64,000 nucleotides of DNA from Azospirillum sp. TSH100 (GTDB lineage: Bacteria; Pseudomonadota; Alphaproteobacteria; Azospirillales; Azospirillaceae). Both the position numbers and the translations under genes were made by a program. Numbering within the stretch: the stretch's first letter is position 1; the number at the start of each line of letters is the position of its first letter. Shown piece by piece: positions 21,501-30,500 of the stretch. The stretch is taken from the NCBI RefSeq assembly GCF_004923295.1, contig NZ_CP039640.1:248001-312000 (forward strand), written 5' to 3'. The notes below the pieces were generated by a model. That model ran no database searches and had not been told where the DNA came from. It saw nothing but the letters and a program-made list of their open reading frames with translations.

Positions 21501-24500
21501 GACCAGACGCCGCTGCCGTTCGCCGTGCCGGTGCCGGCAAGAGCAGTCCCGTCATAGAGCGTGACGACACTGCTGGCCTCCGCCGTCCCGGTCACCGTCG
21601 GCGCGACGATGCTGGTGATGCGGTCGCTGCTGCTCGATCCGCTGTCCGACCCGGAGGCCAGCGCAAGACCGGTCGGCGCGGCATTCGTGCTGTCGATGGT
21701 GACCGTCAGACCGCTGGAGGCCGTGGAGCTGTTGCCCGCCAGATCCACCGCGGTCGCGGTCAGCGTGTGATCGCCGCTGCTCAGCGTAGAACTGGTGATC
21801 GACCAGATGCCGCTGCCGTCGGCAGTGGCGGTGCCGACAGCGGTGGCGCCGTCATAGAGCGTGACGATGCTGCTGGCTCCAGCCGTGCCGCTGACGGTCG
21901 GGGCGACGATGTTGGTGATACGGTCGCTGCCGCTCGATCCGCTGTCCGACCCGGATGCCAGCGCAAGACCGGTCGGCGCGGCACTCGTGCTGTCGATGGT
22001 GACCGTCAGACCGGTGGAGGCGGTGGAGGTGTTGCCTGCCGCATCCACAGCCCGGGCGGTCAACGTATGGGCGCCGCTGCTCAGCGTCGCGCTGGTGATC
22101 GACCAGATGCCGCTGCCGTCGGCGGTGGCGGTGCCGGCAACGGCAGTTCCGTCATACAGCGTGACGACGCTGCTGACCTCCGCCGTGCCAGTCACCGTTG
22201 GGGCGACGATGTTGGTGATGCGGTCGCTGCTGCTCGACCCGCTGTCCGACCCGGAGGCCAGCGCCAGACCGGTCGGTGCCGCGGTTGTGCTGTCGATGGT
22301 GACGGTCAGGCCGGTGGACGCCGTGGAGCTGTTGCCCGCCACGTCCACCGCGGTCGCGGTCAGCGTGTGATCGCCGGTGCTCAAGGTGGCGCTGGTGATC
22401 GACCAGATGCCGCTGCCGTCGGCGGTGGCGGTGCCGGCAACGGCAGTTCCGTCATACAGCGTGACGACGCTGCTGACCTCCGCCGTGCCAGTCACCGTTG
22501 GGGCGACGATGTTGGTGATGCGATCGCTGCTGCTCGACCCGCTGTCCGACCCGGAAGCCAGCGCCAAGCCGGTCGGAGCGGCACTCGTGCTGTCGATGGT
22601 GACGGTCAGCCCGCTGGAGGCGGTGGAGCTGTTGCCCGCAACATCCACCGCGATCGCAGTCAGCGTGTGATCGCCGCTGCCGAGGGTGGCGCTGGTGATC
22701 GACCACACGCCGCTGCCGTCGGCCGTGCCGGTGCCCGCAACGGCAGTTCCGTCATACAGCGTGACGACGCTGCTGGCCTCCGCCGTCCCGCTGACGGTCG
22801 GGGCAACCACGTTGGTGATGCGGTCGCTGCCGCTCGACCCGCTGTCCGACCCGGAAGCCAGCGCCAAGCCGGTCGGCGCGGCACTCGTGGTGTCGACGGT
22901 CACGGTCAGGGCGGTGGAGGCGGTGGAGCTGTTGCCCGCAACATCCACCGCGACGGCGGTCAACGTGTGATCGCCGCTGCTCAGCGTGGAACTGGTGATC
23001 GACCAGACACCGCTGCCGTCGGCGGTGGCGGTGCCGGCAACGGCCGTGCCGTCATAGAGGGTGACGACGCTGCTGGCCTCCGCCGTGCCGGTCACCGTTG
23101 GGGCGACGACGTTGGTGATGCGGTCGCTGTTGCTCGACCCGCTGTCCGACCCGGAGGTCAGCGCAAGACCGGTCGGCGCCGCGGTTGTGCTGTCGATGGT
23201 GACCATCAGGCCGCTGGAGGCTGTGGAGCTGTTGCCCGCCACGTCCACCGCGGTCGCGGTCAGCGTGTGATCGCCGCTGCCGAGCGTGGCGCTGGTGATC
23301 GACCACACGCCACTGCCGTCGGCAGTGCCGGTGCCGACGACGACCGTGCCGTCATAGAGGGTGACGACGCTGCTGGCCTCCGCCGTCCCGCTGACGGTCG
23401 GAGTGACGATTTTGGTAATGCCGTCGCTGCCGCTCGACCCGCTGTCCGACCCGGAGGCCAGCGCCAGGCCGGTCGGGGTGGCACTAGTGCTGTCGACGGT
23501 CACGGTCAGGCCACTGGAGGCGGTGGAGCTGTTGCCCGCAACATCCACCGCGACAGCGGTCAGCGTGTGATCGCCGCTGGTCAGAGTGGTACTGGTGATC
23601 GACCAGATGCCGCGGGCGCTCGCCGTGCCGGTGCCCGCAACGGCAGTCCCATCATAGAGGGTGACGACGCTGTTCGCCTCCGCCGTGCCGTTGACGGTCG
23701 GAGCGACGACGTTGGTGATGCCGTCGCTGCTGCTCGACCCGCTGTCCGACCCGGAGGCCAGCGCCAAGCCGGTCGGGGCCCCCGGTGCGGTGGTGTCGAT
23801 GGTGATCGCCAGCCCGGTGGAGGCGGTGGAGCTGTTGCCCGCAACATCCACCGCGACAGCGGTCAGCGTATGCCCGCCGCTGCCGAGCGTGGCGCTGGTG
23901 ATCGACCACACGCCGCTGCCGTCGGCAGTACCGGTGCCGGCGACCGCCGTGCCGTCATACAGCGTGACGACGCTGTTCGCCTCCGCCGTACCGGTCACGG
24001 TCGGCGCGGCGACGTTGGTCAGGCGGTCGCTGTTGCTCGACCCGCTGTCCGACCCGGTCGCCAGCGCCGGGGTGTCCGGTGCGCCCGGTGCGGTGACATC
24101 GATGGTGATCGTCAGCCCGGTGAATGCCTGCGACGTGTTGCCGGCCACATCGATCGCCAGAGCCGACAGGCTGTGGGAGCCGTCGCCACGGGCGGAAGCC
24201 GTGACGGTCCACGCACCACCCGAATCGGCCGTGGCCTGACCGATCAGGTTGGTTCCTTCATAGAGCAGGACCGTGCTTCCGGCCTCCGCCGTGCCGGTCA
24301 CGGTCGGCGCCACCACGTTGGTGATGCCGTCTCCCGACGTGCCGCTGTCGGAGGCCGCCGCCAGGGCAACCCCGGAGGGAGTGGCGGAGGTGGTGTCGAT
24401 GGTCAGAACCAGTGCGGAGGACGCCTGGCTGGTGCTGCCGGCCGCATTGATCGTGCGCGCGGTCAGGGTGTGCGCGCCTTCCGACAGCGTGCCGGTGGTG

Positions 24501-27500
24501 ACCGACCACAAGCCGGACGCATCCGCCGTCACCGTGCCGATGGCGGTGCTTCCGTCGAAGAGCGTGACGACGCCGTTGGCTTGCGCGGTGCCCGACAGCG
24601 TCGGCGTGGTGACGCGTGTGATCCCGTCACCCACCACGCCGCTGTCGGCCGCCACCGCCAGCTCCGGGATCGAGGGGGTGGTGGGCACCGACGCATCGAT
24701 GGTGACCGTCAGCGCCGAGGAGGAACCGAGGAGCGTGCCGCCCGAAACGGCGCTCGCGTAGAGATTATGCGCGCCGTTGGTCAGCGTCGTCGTGGTCACC
24801 GACCACGCTCCCGCGGAATCCGCAGTGGCGGATCCGACCAGCGTGCCGCTTTCGTAGATCGAGACCGTGCTGCCCGCTTCGGCCGTCCCGGTGAGCGTCG
24901 GCGTCACCACGTTGGTGAGGCGGTCGCCCACGGTACCGCTGTCGGATCCGGCGTCCAGCTGCGGCGTGGAGGGGGCGCCTTGCAGCGGATTGCCGATGGT
25001 GATCACCAGATTGCCGGATACGGTGCTGGTGTTGCCGGCCAGATCGACGCTCAGCGCGGTGAGGGTATGGGCCCCCACACCCAACTCCGACGAGGTGATC
25101 GACCAGTTGCCCGCATTGTCGACGGTCGTGGTGCCGAGCAGATTGCTTCCGTCATACAGCGACAGCACCGAGTTCGCCTCGGCCGTACCGGTGATCGCCG
25201 GCGTCCGCACCGTGGTGGTGTTGTCCCCCTGCGTGTCGCTGTCGGACGCCGGATCCAATGTCAGGCCAGTGGGCGCGACCGGAGCCGTCGCATCCACCGT
25301 CACCGTCAGCGCCGAGGACGCCGTCGAGGTGTTGCCGGCCACGTCGACCGCCTGCGCGGTCAGGGTATGGACACCGTCGGCCAGGGAGGGAGTGGAGAGC
25401 GACCACAGCCCCGCGGCATCCGCCGTCACCGTGCCGACGGCGGTGGCGCCGTCATACAGCATCACCACACTGTTCGCCTCGGCCGTGCCGTTGACCGTGG
25501 GGATGGTGACCTTCGTGTTCCGGTCGCTGGCGCTCGAGCCGCTGTCAGAGCCAAGCGCCAGCGCCAGCCCGCCGGGCGTGGCCGACGTCGTGTCGATGGT
25601 GATCGCCAGACCTGTGGACGCCGTCGAGGTGTTCCCCGCCACATCCACCGCGACAGCGCTCAGCGTGTGGGAGCCGTTGCCGAAGGTGGAACTGGTGATC
25701 GACCAGATGCCGCTGCCGTTCGCCGTGCCGGTGCCGGCGACCGCCGTGCCGTCATAGAGCGTGACGACGCTGTTCGCCTCCGCCGTCCCGGTCACCGTCG
25801 GCGCGGCGACGTTGGTGATGCCGTCGCTGCCGCTCGACCCGCTGTCCGACCCGGAGGCCAGCGCCAGGCCGGTCGGGGCGCCGGATGCGGTGGTGTCGAT
25901 GGTGATGGTCAGCCCGGCCGACGCCGTGGAACTGTTCCCCGCCACATCCACCGCGGTCGCGGTCAGCGTGTGCCCGCCGCTGCCGAGTGCGGCGCTGGTG
26001 ATCGACCACACGCCGCTGCCGTTCGCCGTGCCGGAGCCGACGACGAGCGTGCCGTCATAGAGCGTGACGACGCTGTTCGCCTCCGCCGTGCCGGTGACGG
26101 TCGGCGCGATGGCGTTGGTGATGCGGTCCGTGCTGCTCGACCCACTGTCCGACCCGGAGGCCAACGCAAGGCCGGTCGGCGCGGTGGTCGTGCTGTCGAT
26201 GGTGACGGTCAGCCCGCTGGAGGCGGTGGAGCTGTTCCCCGCCAGATCCACCGCGGTCGCGGTCAGCGTATGCCCGCCACTGGCAAGCGTGGCGCTGGTG
26301 ATGCTCCAGCTTCCGCTGGCGTTGGCCGTGCCGGTGCCGACAGCCGTGCCGTTGTCGTAGAGGGTGACGACCGAATTCGCTTCGGCGGCGCCGGTGACGG
26401 TGGGAGCGACGATGTTGGTGATGCCGTCGCTGCTGCTCGATCCGCTGTCCGATCCGGCGGCCAGCGCCAAGTCCGTCGGAGCCGCAATCGTGCTGTCGAT
26501 AGTGACCGTCAGTCCGCTGGACGCCGTGGAGCTGTTGCCGGCCACATCCACCGCCCGGGCGGTGAGCGTGTGGGCGCCGCTGCCCAGCGTGGAACTGGTG
26601 ATCGACCAGACACCGCTGCCGTTCGCCGTGCCGGTGCCGGCAACGGCAGTCCCGTCATACAGCGTGACGACGCTGCCGGCCTCCGCCGTGCCGGTCACCG
26701 TTGGGGCAACGACGTTGGTGATGCGGTCGTTGCCGCTCGACCCGCTGTCCGACCCGGAGGCCAACGCAAGACCGGTCGGCGCGGCAGTCGTGCTGTCGAT
26801 GGTGACCGTCAGCCCGCTGGAAGCGGTGGAGGTGTTCCCTGCAACGTCAACCGCCCGGGCGCTCAGCGTGTGGGTGCCGTTGCTCAGGGATGCGCTGGTG
26901 ATCGACCAGACGCCGCTGCCGTTCGCCGTGCCGGTGCCGGCGACCGCCGTCCCGTCATAGAGGGTGACGACACTGTTCGCCTCCGCCGTGCCGGTGATGG
27001 TCGGAGTGATGGCGTTGGTGACGCCGTCGCTGCTGCTCGACCCGCTGTCCGAGCCGGCCGCCAGCGCAAGACCGGTCGGCGCGGCGGTCGTGCTGTCGAT
27101 GGTGACCGTCAGGCCGCTGGAGGCGGTGGAGGTGTTCCCCGCCACATCCACCGCGATCGCGGTCAGCGTATGCCCGCCGCTGCCGAGCGTGGCGCTGGTG
27201 ATCGACCACACGCCGCTGCCGTCGGCAGTGCCGGTGCCGGCGACCGCAGTCCCGTCATACAGCGTGACGACGCTGTTCGCCTCCGCCGTCCCGGTCACCG
27301 TCGGCGCGGCGACGTTGGTGATGCGGTCCGTGCCGCTCGATCCGCTGTCCGAACCGGAGGCCAGCGCAAGACCGGTCGGGACCGCGGTTGTGCTGTCGAT
27401 GGTGACCGTCAGGCCGCTGGAGGCGGTGGAGGTGTTCCCTGCCGCATCCACCGCCCGGGCGGTCAACGTGTGGGCGCCGCTGCTCAGCGTAGAACTGGTG

Positions 27501-30500
27501 ATCGACCAGACACCGCTGCCGTTCGCCGTGCCGGTGCCGGCGACGGCAGTCCCGTCATACAGCGTGACGACGCTGCTGGCCTCCGCCGTCCCGGTCACCG
27601 TAGGCGCCACCACGTTGGTCAGGCGGTCGCTGTTGCTCGACCCGCTGTCCGAACCGGCCGCCAGCGCAAGACCGGTCGGAATACCCGGTACGATTGTGTC
27701 GATGGTGACGGTCAGGCCGGTGGACGCCGTGGATGTGTTCCCCGCCAGATCCACCGCGGTCGCGGTCAGCGTATGCCCGCCGCTGCCGAGCGTGGCGCTG
27801 GTGATCGACCACACGCCGCTGCCGTCGGCAGTGCCGGTGCCGGCGACCGCAGTCCCGTCATAGAGCGTGACGACGCTGTTCGCCTCCGCCGTGCCGGTGA
27901 TGGTCGGAGTGATGGCGTTGGTGACGCCGTCGCTGCTGCTCGACCCGCTGTCCGAGCCGGCCGCCAGCGCAAGACCGGTCGGCGCGGCGGTCGTGCTGTC
28001 GATGGTGACCGTCAGGCCGCTGGAGGCGGTGGAGGTGTTCCCCGCCACATCCACCGCGATCGCGGTCAGCGTATGCCCGCCGCTGCCGAGCGTGGCGCTG
28101 GTGATCGACCACACGCCGCTGCCGTCGGCAGTGCCGGTGCCGGCGACCGCAGTCCCGTCATACAGCGTGACGACGCTGTTCGCCTCCGCCGTCCCGGTCA
28201 CCGTCGGCGCGGCGACGTTGGTGATGCGGTCCGTGCCGCTCGATCCGCTGTCCGAACCGGAGGCCAGCGCAAGACCGGTCGGGACCGCGGTTGTGCTGTC
28301 GATGGTGACCGTCAGGCCGCTGGAGGCGGTGGAGGTGTTCCCTGCCGCATCCACCGCCCGGGCGGTCAACGTGTGGGCGCCGCTGCTCAGCGTAGAACTG
28401 GTGATCGACCACACGCCGCTGCCGTCGGCCGTGCCGGTGCCGGCGACGGCAGTCCCGTCATACAGCGTGACGACGCTGCTGGCCTCCGCCGTCCCGGTCA
28501 CCGTAGGCGCCACCACGTTGGTCAGGCGGTCGCTGTTGCTCGACCCGCTGTCCGAACCGGCCGCCAGCGCAAGACCGGTCGGAATACCCGGTACGATTGT
28601 GTCGATGGTGACGGTCAGGCCGGTGGACGCCGTGGATGTGTTCCCCGCCAGATCCACCGCGGTCGCGGTCAGCGTATGCCCGCCGCTGCCGAGCGTGGCG
28701 CTGGTGATCGACCACACGCCGCTGCCGTCGGCCGTGCCGGTGCCCGCAACGGCAGTCCCGTCATAGAGCGTGATGACGCTGCTGGCCTCCGCTGTCCCGC
28801 TGATGGTCGGGGCAACCACGTTGGTGATGCGGTCGCTGCCGCTCGACCCGCTGTCCGACCCCGCGGCCAGTGCAAGAGCGGTCGGCGCCGCGGTCGTGCT
28901 GTCGATGGTGACCGTCAGTCCGCTGGACGCCGTGGAGCTGTTGCCGGCCACATCCACCGCCCGGGCGGTGAGCGTGTGGGCGCCGCTGCTCAGTGTGGAA
29001 CTGGTGATCGACCAGACGCCGCTGCCGTTCGCCGTGCCGATGCCGGCAACCGCCGTCCCGTCATACAGCGTGACGACGCTGTTCGCCTCCGCCGTCCCGG
29101 TCACCGTCGGCGCGACGATGCTGGTGATGCGGTCGCTGCTGCTCGATCCGCTGTCCGACCCGGAGGCCAGCGCCAGACCGGTCGGGGCGACGATCGTGCT
29201 GTCGATGGTGACGGTCAATGCCGTGGACGAGGTGGCCGTGTTGCTTGCGGTGGTCACGGCGACCGCGGTCAGGGTGTGCGTCCCCTCGCTCAGCGTGCTG
29301 GAGATCGCCCAGCTGCCGTTCGACGCCGCCGTGCCGGTGGCAAGCGCCGTCCCCCCTTCATACAGCGTAACGACGCTGTCGGCCTCGGCCGCGCCCGTGA
29401 AGGTCGGCGCCGTGACGTTGGTGATCCCGTCGCCGACGGTGCCTCCATCGGACGCGGCATCGAGGAACGGGCCGGTCAGGGAGCTTTGGGTCAGCGTGAT
29501 GCTGTCGCCGGAAATCGAGAAATTGCCCGGCGTGTAAAGTCCGTCCAGCGTGATGATGCGGGTGGCCGCACCGGTGGTGCCCCCGGTGTTGATGTAGAGC
29601 GTCGTCGCCCCTCCGGAGGAGGAGAGCTGAATCGACCCGGCGGCAACGGAGGTTCCGTTGCCGGTGGTGACCGGACCGGTCAGCGTGGCGCCGATGACGC
29701 GGAGGACGTCGTCCTTGCTGAAGCCGTTGACCGCGCTGGTGCCGACGACAGTGGAATCGAAGGCGAACACATCCCGCCCGGCGGCGCCGGCCAGCGTTTC
29801 AATGCCCGTGGCGAGAATCGTGTTGCCGGTGGTGCCCAGCATCACGACGTCCACGCCCGCTCCGCCGACCAGGGTTTCCAGCCCGGACGCGGCGATGGTG
29901 TTGCCGCCGCTGGCCAATGTGACGAGGTCGACGCCGATGTCGCCGACCAGCGTTTCCAGACCACCGACCAGCATGGTGTTGCCGGCACTGCCCAGCGTCA
30001 CGACGTCGATGCCGGCACCACCCGTCAGCGTCTCCAGCCCGGCGGCCCGGACCGTGTTCCCGCCCAACGACAGCACCACCACGTCGCGGCCCGTGCTGCC
30101 GATCAGGGTTTCGGCACCGCTGACAGCGATGCTGTTGCCCGCCGTCCCGCCAAGCGTCAGCACATCGATGGCGGCGGAGCCCGCCACCGTCTCGATGGCG
30201 CTGACCGACAGCGTTCCACCCGTGGGGCCGAGCACCAGCAGGTCGGAGCTGCCGCCGCCGACGACGGTTTCGAGATTGGAAACCGATACGGTGTTGCCCG
30301 CCCCCCCCTGGAGAAGGAGCGCATCGGTGCCGGTGCCGCCGAACAGCGTCTCGAGACCGGCTGCCAGCATGGTGTTGCCGCCGCTGCCCAGCGTGACGAC
30401 ATCCGTGCCGGTGCCGCCGAACAGCGTCTCCAGCCACGAGGCGAACACCGTGTTGTAGGCTTCCGTCAGGATGATGACGTCGGTGCCGCTGCCCAGTCCC

